Shown here one piece after another: positions 56,746 through 64,000 of a stretch of DNA of 64,000 bases. The translations under genes and the position numbers were made by a program. Position 1 is the first letter of the stretch, and the number at the start of each line of letters is the position of its first letter. The notes under the pieces were generated by a model. It was not told the DNA's origin. It was given only the letters and a program-made list of their open reading frames with translations, and did no database searches. The stretch is from Flavobacteriales bacterium (lineage in GTDB: Bacteria > Bacteroidota > Bacteroidia > Flavobacteriales > Weeksellaceae): assembly GCA_002747105.1 (NCBI GenBank), contig PDSY01000015.1, forward strand, positions 27,583-91,582. The letters run 5' to 3'.

Positions 56746-57654
56746 ATGGAAAATATTATTGAAATAGAACATCTTTCCTATGGATATTCTAAAAACAAAA
56801 AAGTCTTGGAAGACATCAGTTTGAATGTTCCCAAAGGCAGTATTTATGGCTTTTTGGGAGCGAATGGTGCAGGGAAATCAACCACGATGCGTCTATTAAT
56901 GGGATTACATGAGTCTAATACCGAAGATAATATCAAAGTTTTTGGGCAATCGGTTTCGAAGATTTATCCTGAAGGCTTTCGAAGAATCGGTTCATTGATT
57001 GATTACCCTGCTTTTTATTCGCATTTATCGGGATATGATAATTTAAAAGTCGTTTGTATTATCCGAGATTTACCGCTTTCTAAAATTGATGAAACTTTAG
57101 AACTAGTAGGGCTTTCCGAAGCAAAGAATATCAAAATGAAAAAGTATTCTTTGGGAATGAAGCAAAGGTTAGCCATTGGTTTAGCCTTGATTAGCGACCC
57201 TGAATTATTGATTTTGGATGAACCTGTGAATGGTCTTGACCCTCAGGGAATGGTAGAAGTGAGGGAACTTTTAGTCAAATTAAATAAGGAGAAAGGCATT
57301 ACGATTTTCATTTCCAGTCATCTATTGCAAGAAATTGATAAGATGGTTACGCATTTGGGAATTATCGCCGAAGGGAAAATTAAATTTGAAGGTTCAAGGG
57401 AAGAGCTTAATCAGTTATATTCCTATCAAAGAACCAAATTTGTAATGGAAAATGCCAAGGATTTTCAAAGTTTTGTGGCTGATGAAAAAATAGAATTAAA
57501 AGACGAAAGTACTTTACTAATAGACACCAACTCACAAGATAAAATCGCAGAAATCAACACTAAATTAGTGGAAAATGGGGCGAAAATCTATCAAATATCT
57601 TCGGAAGGAGGTTTGGAAGATTGGTTTATGGAACTGACAAAACAAAAAAACTAA
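56746..57654 (+). CDS. ABC transporter ATP-binding protein
   Basis: The 302-residue ABC ATPase has Walker A GANGAGKSTTM at 38-48, the signature YSLGMKQRL near 137, and Walker B LLILDEPVNGLDP near 160. The C-terminal extension (about 220-302) is typical of ABC-2 exporters (antibiotic, lantibiotic or Gld-like). It is 3 nt before the permease-thioredoxin fusion gene, with which it should form a transporter. Substrate unknown. Confidence 0.92.
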   Translation: MENIIEIEHLSYGYSKNKKVLEDISLNVPKGSIYGFLGANGAGKSTTMRLLMGLHESNTEDNIKVFGQSVSKIYPEGFRRIGSLIDYPAFYSHLSGYDNLKVVCIIRDLPLSKIDETLELVGLSEAKNIKMKKYSLGMKQRLAIGLALISDPELLILDEPVNGLDPQGMVEVRELLVKLNKEKGITIFISSHLLQEIDKMVTHLGIIAEGKIKFEGSREELNQLYSYQRTKFVMENAKDFQSFVADEKIELKDESTLLIDTNSQDKIAEINTKLVENGAKIYQISSEGGLEDWFMELTKQKN

Positions 57655-57657
57655 AAA

Positions 57658-59883
57658 ATGATGAATTTTAAATATATACTAAAAGCCTTCAAAGCAGAAT
57701 GGCTAAAAATCAAAGGTTTAGGACTTTTATATACAGGGATTGCCATTGCGGGAATTATGCCATTAATTCTTCTAATCGCAACTTTCGTCAAGCAACCTAA
57801 TGAGCATAAAAATTATTTTAATACTTCTATTTTTGATGACTTAATAGAAAGTTTTTATGCTTCATTTGGAAACTTCTTCTTACTGATTTTCATTATTATC
57901 GTAGCGAGTAGAATTGCCCAAAGTGATCACAGGAATAATGGTTGGAACTTTATCGAAACACAACCATTGAGTAAATTGTCAATTTATACGGCTAAATTTT
58001 TATGCGTCGTTACTTTATCAACGATTACGACTATTTTATTCTATATTTTCACGATAGTAGCAGGAGTTATTATTCAGTTGGTTTTCCCCAATGATACTTG
58101 CACTTTGAGCATTGATTTTGCGTTTTTATCGCATTCATTTATTAGAATATGGTTGCTGAGTTTGGGAATTATTGCTCTTCAAATGATGCTTTCAATGATT
58201 TTTTCGGGTTTTATTTGGGCGTTTATTATTGGCTTTTTAGGTTTTGTAATCAATGTGGTAGCGCAGATTAGAGGGGAGGTCTATAATTATATTGTTTATA
58301 ATAATATGGCAGTGGGAACTTCGATTGATAACCCTAAAATGTTAAATACTTACCTGAATTATACCGAATGTCTTTCCATTTTTTGGGCGGTTGTTTTCTT
58401 TGTAGTGGGTTATGTGATTTATAGCCAGAAAGGAATTAAAAATGCGTTTTTCAAATCAGGGAAGAGGTTGGCTTTTTCCGTCTTAGGATTGGCGTGTATT
58501 GTTGGGAGTTATTGGCTTTTAATTCAGCCTCGTTATACCGAAAAATTAGAGGGTAAAACCATTGTAGAAGGAACGATTAATACTAAAATGAAAGCTGATG
58601 CCATCCATATTTTAGAAGGTGAATTGGGAACTTCAATAGCAGAAATTCCTATTAAAAATGGACAATTCAGATGGGAAACGAAAGATAAATTACCTTTTGG
58701 AACTTATATTGTGGAAGTGAATAAAAGGCGAAAAAAGATTTATTTAGCCCAAGGAGATGAAATTCATTTGGATATTAAAATGGACGAAAAGAGCGTTGAT
58801 TTTTCGGAAACGGGAACTCGAAAAGCCGAAAAAGAATTTCTATCAAAGCCAATGTTCTCTGAATCCGAATTTGATGATGCCGTGGCAAGAAAACGAAAGT
58901 TGGACAAGCCAGAAGAGTTTTACAATTTAGCCATAGAAAAATGGGAAGACGATAAAAAGCAACTCAATACTTTCAGAAGTACGGAAAATATTGCCTTATC
59001 AAAGGATTTCACCGATTATATGTATCAAGTAAAAGCCGTAGATATTTTAAATAAATTATACGATTATCAAAAAATCACTTCTTTTACGGATAAGGCTTTT
59101 GCTATTCCAAAGGATTTTGAGCAAGAATTATTGAGCGTTATTGAAAAACCAAAGCCTAATTTATTGGCGAATAAAGACTATCAAGATTGGAGATTTAAAC
59201 AACTTTTACCGAAGGAAGGAACGGCGAATCCTGATAGTATTATCTTGGCGAAACTTCATCAAATGCCAAAAAGTGAAGTGAAAGACCAATTGCTTTCTGC
59301 CCAAATGATTAAAATTTTGAAACTTACCAATGATAAAAAGGCTCGTGAAGATTTCTTTGAAAAGCGAGTGAACGAACTGCAAAACGATAAGTATAAAAAC
59401 TTTGTTGCTACACAATTAATTTTAATTAATAACCAACAAAAAGGAGCAGATTTCCCTCAGTTGGAAGTAGTGGATAAGGATGGAAAAACGGTGAACCTTA
59501 GCCAGAAATTCAAAGGGAAGTATATCATTATCGATTGGTGGGCAACTTGGTGTAATCCTTGTAAAGTGATTAAGCCGTCTTATGAATACGAAGCTAAAAA
59601 GTACATTAATGACGATAAGGTGGTTTTCGTTTCCATAAGTTTGGACGATGACAAAAAGGCGTGGGACTTAGAAATTAAAAATGATAAATCTAGTGTAAAA
59701 CATTTTTGGTTAAAAGACAAAAATGCCATTAAAGGACTGAATATTCAAGGGATTCCAAGGTTTATGATTGTGGATAAAGAAGGTAAGATGTATAACGCTG
59801 ATTTGGCTCGACCGGGAGAAACTAATTTCAGGGAAGCACTCTCCGAAATCACTTTTTCTTATCGGGTTTTTAAAGTTTTTTAA
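57658..59883 (+). CDS. ABC-2 permease fused to a DUF4369-thioredoxin module
   Basis: The 741-residue protein starts with about seven membrane segments of an ABC-2 permease (about 20-290). A DUF4369-like beta domain follows (about 300-370; VEGTINTKMKADAIHILEG), then a helical linker. A TlpA-type thioredoxin (about 590-735) with WWATWCNPCKVIKP (Cys 632, Cys 635) and GIPRFMIVDKEG ends it. The fusion places a redox domain on the outer side of a transporter. DUF4369-thioredoxin proteins are normally separate lipoproteins. The reading frame has no sign of a frameshift. Confidence 0.88.
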   Translation: MMNFKYILKAFKAEWLKIKGLGLLYTGIAIAGIMPLILLIATFVKQPNEHKNYFNTSIFDDLIESFYASFGNFFLLIFIIIVASRIAQSDHRNNGWNFIETQPLSKLSIYTAKFLCVVTLSTITTILFYIFTIVAGVIIQLVFPNDTCTLSIDFAFLSHSFIRIWLLSLGIIALQMMLSMIFSGFIWAFIIGFLGFVINVVAQIRGEVYNYIVYNNMAVGTSIDNPKMLNTYLNYTECLSIFWAVVFFVVGYVIYSQKGIKNAFFKSGKRLAFSVLGLACIVGSYWLLIQPRYTEKLEGKTIVEGTINTKMKADAIHILEGELGTSIAEIPIKNGQFRWETKDKLPFGTYIVEVNKRRKKIYLAQGDEIHLDIKMDEKSVDFSETGTRKAEKEFLSKPMFSESEFDDAVARKRKLDKPEEFYNLAIEKWEDDKKQLNTFRSTENIALSKDFTDYMYQVKAVDILNKLYDYQKITSFTDKAFAIPKDFEQELLSVIEKPKPNLLANKDYQDWRFKQLLPKEGTANPDSIILAKLHQMPKSEVKDQLLSAQMIKILKLTNDKKAREDFFEKRVNELQNDKYKNFVATQLILINNQQKGADFPQLEVVDKDGKTVNLSQKFKGKYIIIDWWATWCNPCKVIKPSYEYEAKKYINDDKVVFVSISLDDDKKAWDLEIKNDKSSVKHFWLKDKNAIKGLNIQGIPRFMIVDKEGKMYNADLARPGETNFREALSEITFSYRVFKVF

Positions 59884-59896
59884 ATGAATTGAAAAC

Positions 59897-59930
59897 AAAA
59901 CAGGATTCATACAGAGTCCTGTTTTATATT
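59897..59930 (+). terminator. Terminator after the ABC permease gene
   Basis: AAAACAGGA (59897-59905) pairs with TCCTGTTTT (59917-59925), followed by an AT-rich run. Confidence 0.75.
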
Positions 59931-60054
59931 TTATTGAGGCTTGACTTTTTAAATTGTATTTGTGCTGATAAAAAATCACTTATTTTGGACTTTATTCGAG
60001 TAACACAAAAATAATTCTTAAAGTAAAAACTTTGGCTTTCTCATTAAATTGGAG

Positions 60055-60062
60055 TAAATTTG
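60055..60062 (+). promoter_or_regulatory. -7 element of the DinB-rlmB unit
   Basis: TAAATTTG matches TAnnTTTG with a TTG at 60032-60034 (20-nt spacer). A second TAAATTTG at 60068-60075 is too close to the GTG start at 60082 to be the main one. Confidence 0.6.
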
Positions 60063-60081
60063 ACGATTAAATTTGAAATAA

Positions 60082-60552
60082 GTGGATTATCATTTTCAAG
60101 CTCATCGACAGATAAGGAAAAATCTTTTGGAAATTCTGATGAATACTTCCAAAGCTGATCTTTTGGAAATTCCGTATGGGTACAATAACAATATCTATTG
60201 GAATATAGCGCATTGTATGGCTACTCAGCAACTTTTACATTATTATCTAAGCGACAATCCGTTTAGAATAGATGAGTATTGGATTGAAAATTATAAAAAA
60301 GGAACGTTACCAAAACTAAAAGTTTCGGATGAGGAAATAGAAGATTTAAAGTTTTTGCTTTCAGAAACTTCTAAAGTTTTAGTGAGAGATTATGATCATG
60401 ATTTATTTGAAGATTATACCTCTTATACCACGAGTTTTGGACTTGATTTAAAAAATATAGAAAACGCCATTACCTTTAATAATATCCATGAAGGATTGCA
60501 TTTAGGGTATGCAATGGCACAAAAAAGAAGCCTTTTGGGCGAAAAAATGTAA
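60082..60552 (+). CDS. DinB family protein
   Basis: The 156-residue protein begins with GTG (MDYHFQAHRQIRKNLLEIL) and shows the DinB four-helix fold with metal-binding His at YWNIAHCM and HEGLHLGY near the end. DinB-like proteins include bacillithiol-dependent enzymes and other metal-dependent small-molecule transferases; the substrate is unknown. Its stop is 6 nt before rlmB, so the two genes form a unit. Confidence 0.8.
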   Translation: MDYHFQAHRQIRKNLLEILMNTSKADLLEIPYGYNNNIYWNIAHCMATQQLLHYYLSDNPFRIDEYWIENYKKGTLPKLKVSDEEIEDLKFLLSETSKVLVRDYDHDLFEDYTSYTTSFGLDLKNIENAITFNNIHEGLHLGYAMAQKRSLLGEKM

Positions 60553-60558
60553 AGTAAA

Positions 60559-61305
60559 ATGAACGATAAGAAAGACGATTTAATATTTGGTATTCACCCA
60601 GTCATTGAAGCTATTCAATCGGGGAAAACCATTGATAAGGTATTTGTACAAAACAGGTTAAGAGGGGAGAACTACGACAAATTAAAGAAAGTTTTGGGGA
60701 AGCATAAAATTTCACCCAATTTTGTCCCTGTAGAAAAACTTAACCGATTGACAAGAAAGAACCATCAAGGTGTAGTGGCTTTCGTTACCGATGTTCCTGT
60801 CTATAAAATCGAAGAACTTCTTCCTCAGATTTTAGAGGAAAAAGAAAATCCTTTGTTCTTGATTTTAGACCATATTACTGATGTTAGGAATTTTGGGGCG
60901 ATTTGTAGAACCGCAGAATGTGTGGGCGTAGATGCTATTATTATCCCTGAAAAAGGAACAGCTCCTATCAATGGCGTGGCGATTAAAACTTCGACAGGTG
61001 CTTTGTACAATGTGAAGGTTTGTAAAGAAAAACACCTTTCTCATACTTTAGATTATCTTCAACAGAATGGGGTAGAGGTATTTGCAGCTTCCGAGAAGGC
61101 GGAAAAAAGCATCTATGAAACCGATTTCACCCAAGAGCCTTGTGCCATTATTATGGGAAATGAGGAAAAGGGAGTTTCTAAAGATTTACTTCATCATTGT
61201 GATGAAAAAATCAAGTTGCCGATTATCGGAAAAACTCAAAGTTTAAATGTTTCTGTTGCTTGTGGAGCCGTATTGTATGAGATTTTTAGACAAAAGATGA
61301 AGTAA
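60559..61305 (+). CDS. rlmB: 23S rRNA (guanosine-2'-O)-methyltransferase RlmB
   Basis: The 248-residue SpoU-type methyltransferase has the N-terminal substrate domain (GIHPVIEAIQSGKTIDKVFVQ), then ILDHITDVRNFGAICRTAE. The knotted motifs IIMGNEEKGVS and LNVSVACGAVLYE end it. It methylates the 2'-O of a guanosine in the 23S rRNA peptidyl-transferase region (G2251 in E. coli). Confidence 0.94.
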   Translation: MNDKKDDLIFGIHPVIEAIQSGKTIDKVFVQNRLRGENYDKLKKVLGKHKISPNFVPVEKLNRLTRKNHQGVVAFVTDVPVYKIEELLPQILEEKENPLFLILDHITDVRNFGAICRTAECVGVDAIIIPEKGTAPINGVAIKTSTGALYNVKVCKEKHLSHTLDYLQQNGVEVFAASEKAEKSIYETDFTQEPCAIIMGNEEKGVSKDLLHHCDEKIKLPIIGKTQSLNVSVACGAVLYEIFRQKMK

Positions 61306-61332
61306 AATATTGTATTTGGTTAGAATAACATT

Positions 61333-61366
61333 AAAAAGGCATAGTTGTAATCACTACGCCTTTTTA
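61333..61366 (+). terminator. Terminator after rlmB
   Basis: AAAAAGGCATAGT pairs with ACTACGCCTTTTT (one mismatch), followed by a T-rich tract. Confidence 0.8.
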
Positions 61367-61490
61367 TTTTGTACTAAATTTAATTATTTCAGTATTATAT
61401 TACTTACAAATAAATCTTAATTAAAATTTCTATTTTATCATCATTATTTTCTGTTCATTTTGCCTTGAAGCAAAAGAACCAAAAATTCAA

Positions 61491-61625
61491 GGTTTTCATA
61501 AGGCGATTGCTCCGCACCGCTCACACTATTCGTTTCGTGCTTTTTTGTTGAAAAATTTAAATGAAATTCTGCTTTATAATTTTTCAACAACGTACTCAGT
61601 ATTTCGCTATCGCTCTATGAAAACC
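61491..61625. repeat. Nested inverted-repeat element of unknown type
   Basis: This gene-free stretch contains an outer perfect 10-bp pair (GGTTTTCATA at 61491-61500, TATGAAAACC at 61616-61625). An inner perfect 11-bp pair (GTTGAAAAATT at 61547-61557, AATTTTTCAAC at 61578-61588) lies inside. The text GCACCGCTCACACTATTCG between them resembles a dispersed Bacteroidota intergenic element I remember, but I cannot name it. No ORF. Confidence 0.4.
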
Positions 61626-61684
61626 AAACTTACGCTAAAAAGATTGTGTTTAAATTGGTTTGTTGTATGAAATCATAAATGGTA

Positions 61685-62083
61685 TTAAAATGGTAAATCG
61701 TCATCGTTGGAAGTGGTGTCCTGAGTGGTTTCGGTAACGGGAATACTTCCTGATTTTTTATCCAATTTGATAAACTTTAATACTTCCACTTCGGTAATAT
61801 AACGCTTTATATTCTCCTTATCTGTGTAAGTTCTATGGGTTAATTTTCCTTCAATTAAAACATAAGTTCCCTTTTCAATGTGTTTTTCTATAAGGTCTGC
61901 CACATTGTTCCAAGCCACCAATTTGTGCCAAACGGTATTCTCTACCCACTGACCATTCTTATCCTTATAACTTTCGTTTGTGGCAAGACTGAATTTTGCC
62001 AATTTACCCGAATCTCCAAATGTTTTCAACTCTGGAGCTTGACCTACATGTCCTACTAATTGTACTTTGTTCTTGATACTCAT
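61685..62083 (-). CDS. ssb: Single-stranded DNA-binding protein
   Basis: The 132-residue protein has the OB fold (MSIKNKVQLVGHVGQAPELKTFG, WHKLVAWNNVADLIEKHIEKG, YVLIEGKLTHRTY) and the acidic C-terminal tip DDDLPF that recruits partner proteins. It is shorter than E. coli SSB, typical of this phylum. Possibly a second, mobile-element-linked SSB given the recombinase two genes away; a chromosomal ssb elsewhere would be expected. Confidence 0.95.
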   Translation of the reverse strand: MSIKNKVQLVGHVGQAPELKTFGDSGKLAKFSLATNESYKDKNGQWVENTVWHKLVAWNNVADLIEKHIEKGTYVLIEGKLTHRTYTDKENIKRYITEVEVLKFIKLDKKSGSIPVTETTQDTTSNDDDLPF

Positions 62084-62282
62084 AACGTTAAATTTTTAAA
62101 TTAATATTAAATCGATTGATTATTCAAATAACTTTCGTGTTTTGGTTATCGGAATAACTTTGGTGCAAAGATGAGGTATAGGTAAAAGAGAAGTCGAACT
62201 TTACTCATTTGCTTTCGGTTATAACCATTTGTAAATGTTTAAAAATTTTTATATATTTGATTATCAATAAAGAAGAAGTGGA

Positions 62283-62636
62283 ATGAAAAAATGCCTTAAT
62301 TGTGAAAAAGAGTTGAAAGGACGCTCGGATAAGAAGTTTTGTGATAACGATTGCAGAAACGAATACAACAATACGAAGAATCGTGATGTGAATAAAACAA
62401 TGCGGAATATTAATAATAGATTGCGGAAGAACCGTAGGATTTTGTCAGACCTTATTCCTAAAGATGAGGAAATGGGGAAAGTTCACCAAGATAAATTACA
62501 TCAGAAAGGTTTTGATTTTAATTATTTCACGCATTTATATACCACCAAAAAAGGGAAAGTATATCATTTTGTTTATGATTTAGGGTATTTGAATTTGGGC
62601 GAAAATTGGTTTTTAATTGTTAAGAGAGAGGTTTAA
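62283..62636 (+). CDS. Zinc-ribbon hypothetical protein
   Basis: The 117-residue basic protein has an N-terminal zinc ribbon (KKCLNCEKELKGRSDKKFCDNDCR; Cys 4, 7, 20 and 24) and a soluble C-terminal part with FNYFTHLYTTKKGKVYHFVYD. No family recognised. It lies between ssb and the tyrosine recombinase. Confidence 0.75.
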   Translation: MKKCLNCEKELKGRSDKKFCDNDCRNEYNNTKNRDVNKTMRNINNRLRKNRRILSDLIPKDEEMGKVHQDKLHQKGFDFNYFTHLYTTKKGKVYHFVYDLGYLNLGENWFLIVKREV

Positions 62637-62671
62637 TTGTAATTTTGAGATGCATATAACATTGGGTATTT

Positions 62672-63736
62672 TTATTCCAAACTATCCAACGGACTTTTAA
62701 CTTGAGATTTTGAAATATCGGTAATATGCGTATAAATTTGGGTCGTTTTAATGGAGTTATGCCCTAATAATTCTTTGATAAAACGAATGTCTGCTCCACT
62801 TTCGATAAGGTGAGTGGCATAGCTGTGGCGTAAACCATGAATACCGATTGTTTTTTGGATATTGGCTTTTTTCATGGCATTTTTAAATACATTTTGTACA
62901 CTTCTTACCGAATATTGACCTCCGTACTGACCTTCAAAAAGCCATTTTTTGGGGCGGAATTTCTTATAATAAATACGCATCGGTTCCAACACGGATAAAG
63001 GTAAATTGGTATATCTGTCTTTTTTCCCTTTTGCAGCCTTGATGAGCACACGCATATTTTCGCTGTCAATATGTTCCACTTTTAGATTGACTATTTCACT
63101 TACCCTTAGTCCCATTCCGTAGCATAGTTGAAGGATAAGGAGGTGTTTTGGGTTTTGGGTTACTTTTAAGAGTTTTATCACTTCTTTTTTGGTTAGCATT
63201 TTGGGAAGTTGAAGCGGTTTTTTGGGGCGAGGAATGTTAAAGAACATTTTTTCTTGATGCAGCACTTGTTCGAAGTAGAATTTTATTGCATTGATTTTGG
63301 AGTTCATGGTTGCCTCTTTTGCTTTGTTTTTTTCGAGGCAGTATAAGAAATAATCTTTGAGTTTTTCTGGTGTTAGCGTATCTACGCTCGTATTTTTGAG
63401 TAAGATTAATAATTGAGAAAACTCATTAACATAGAGCCGAATGGTGTTTTCGCTATAGGCTTTTAGTTGTAGGGTATGAATGAAATTTTCGAGGGCAATT
63501 TGGTTTTGTGGCGAGATATTGGAGGGTGTTTTTATTTTCTTTGATGATAGATGGAGTTCTTTTCTAACGGCAGGTAAATCTGGCAAGTACCAAGCTTTGT
63601 GGGTTTGGCTCCATTTGGCAGATGGAAAGCGTTTTCGTAGGGCATTTTTTAAATTTTCGGAATAGGTGAATTTTATCCAAATGACATTTTTTCCGTAATG
63701 TTTTCCAAATGAAAATTGGTATTTTGTATCATCCAT
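62672..63736 (-). CDS. Tyrosine recombinase (integrase) with N-terminal HARP-like domain
   Basis: The 354-residue protein has a small N-terminal domain (about 1-65; WIKFTYSENLKNALRKRFPSAKWSQTHKAWYLPD in pieces) of a kind also seen in HARP-like modules. A SAM-like core-binding domain (AYSENTIRLYVNEFSQLL, about 93-110) and the catalytic domain follow: Arg 211 (GMGLRVSE), Lys near 236, His 300 and Arg 303 (IHGLRHSYATHL), His 326 (LLGHNSIK), Tyr 335 (TQIYTHI). All catalytic residues are intact. Bacteroidota enzymes like this are close to XerC/D and integron integrases. The target site is unknown. Confidence 0.93.
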   Translation of the reverse strand: MDDTKYQFSFGKHYGKNVIWIKFTYSENLKNALRKRFPSAKWSQTHKAWYLPDLPAVRKELHLSSKKIKTPSNISPQNQIALENFIHTLQLKAYSENTIRLYVNEFSQLLILLKNTSVDTLTPEKLKDYFLYCLEKNKAKEATMNSKINAIKFYFEQVLHQEKMFFNIPRPKKPLQLPKMLTKKEVIKLLKVTQNPKHLLILQLCYGMGLRVSEIVNLKVEHIDSENMRVLIKAAKGKKDRYTNLPLSVLEPMRIYYKKFRPKKWLFEGQYGGQYSVRSVQNVFKNAMKKANIQKTIGIHGLRHSYATHLIESGADIRFIKELLGHNSIKTTQIYTHITDISKSQVKSPLDSLE

Positions 63737-63737
63737 A

Positions 63738-63802
63738 ACTTGCGTATTTCGTGTTAGTAAGTAATTACAAAGGTAATAAAATTAATACAAAATACGCAAG
63801 TT
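63738..63802. promoter_or_regulatory. 13-bp inverted repeat across the recombinase promoter
   Basis: AACTTGCGTATTT (63738-63750) and AAATACGCAAGTT (63790-63802) are perfect inverted copies separated by 39 bp, beginning 1 nt upstream of the recombinase start codon. A related AATTGCGTATATTTG lies at 63885-63899. Could be operator or recombination sites. Confidence 0.6.
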
Positions 63803-63891
63803 TAATTTTAAGTTAATTTGTTGATTTTATTTCATTTATTGTGTTTCTTGGTTTTCTTTAGTAGGAGTTTTGGTAGTTTGTAGGAATTGCG

Positions 63892-63899
63892 TATATTTG
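63892..63899 (+). promoter_or_regulatory. -7 element of the gene at the right edge
   Basis: TATATTTG with a TTG at 63870-63872 (19-nt spacer) gives a start site near 63905 and an about 37-nt leader to the ATG at 63943. Confidence 0.55.
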
Positions 63900-63942
63900 T
63901 GTGTTGTGCGTCATTGTAACCAAATTGAAAGGTCAGAATAAA

Positions 63943-64000
63943 ATGAAAAATTTAAAAGTGAAAATTGGAAATGGAGAAATTGCCGTTAGAAATTATGGAG
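63943..64000 (+). CDS. Partial gene at the right edge (N-terminal 19 residues)
   Basis: The frame MKNLKVKIGNGEIAVRNYG opens at 63943 and runs off the window. A matching promoter precedes it. Family not identifiable from 19 residues. Confidence 0.5.
   Translation, partial: MKNLKVKIGNGEIAVRNYG

Overview
The window is low-GC DNA from a member of the Bacteroidota, most likely class Flavobacteriia and probably Weeksellaceae-like. The evidence is the repeated TAnnTTTG -7 promoter element at 3-20 nt leader distances, near absence of Shine-Dalgarno sites, signal peptides ending in xFGQ or xxSQ, and family content (DPP III lipoprotein, DUF6341/DUF6427, DUF6029/Omp28, DUF4834-YfhO, split transketolase, monomeric NADP-isocitrate dehydrogenase). 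The species cannot be fixed from sequence alone. No rRNA, tRNA or CRISPR array was seen.

Layout. 1-2260: DPP III lipoprotein. 2270-7080: seven small minus-strand genes (HAD/FCP1-like phosphatase, lipoprotein, membrane protein, VOC protein, HNH nuclease, two orphans). Most of the junctions between them carry about 150-bp related spacer units, so the stretch looks like a gene-cassette array. 7192-8427: DUF445 protein. 8527-19510: a defence island, all minus strand: WYL regulator, DUF2130 coiled-coil protein, HIRAN protein, then hsdM-hsdS-[structured RNA]-reverse transcriptase-hsdR. The reverse transcriptase resembles DRT2 (UG2) antiphage enzymes. The about 376-nt gap before it folds into a closed, branched RNA whose ends pair. 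19738-42110: mostly core genome (mnmE, DUF6341, DUF6427, DUF3109, icd, a MATE pump, nitroreductase, a TonB receptor, cdd, an Omp28/TlpA/DUF6029 cluster, an alpha-oxoamine synthase, hemN, rluB-like, ung, rpmI-rplT). 42262-50290: a cell-envelope cluster (DUF6263, DUF4834, YfhO, glycosyltransferase) interrupted by a Fic gene and by an inserted module with an HNH-like protein and a 5' fragment of the glycosyltransferase. 50338-54185: the two transketolase halves separated by two paralogous coiled-coil secreted proteins. 54542-61305: M13 peptidase, ABC transporter with a permease-thioredoxin fusion, DinB protein, rlmB. 61685-64000: ssb, a zinc-ribbon protein, a tyrosine recombinase with an inverted repeat across its promoter, and the first codons of a further gene.

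How the parts work together. The defence island appears co-regulated. The HIRAN and DUF2130 genes share one conserved promoter/operator block (17088-17130 and 18473-18515) next to a WYL regulator gene. hsdM has its own candidate promoter, and the reverse transcriptase is coupled to hsdR by 1 nt. The best candidates for an undescribed system are (i) the type I restriction operon with an embedded DRT2-like enzyme and RNA, and (ii) the cassette array with attC-like hairpin spacers.
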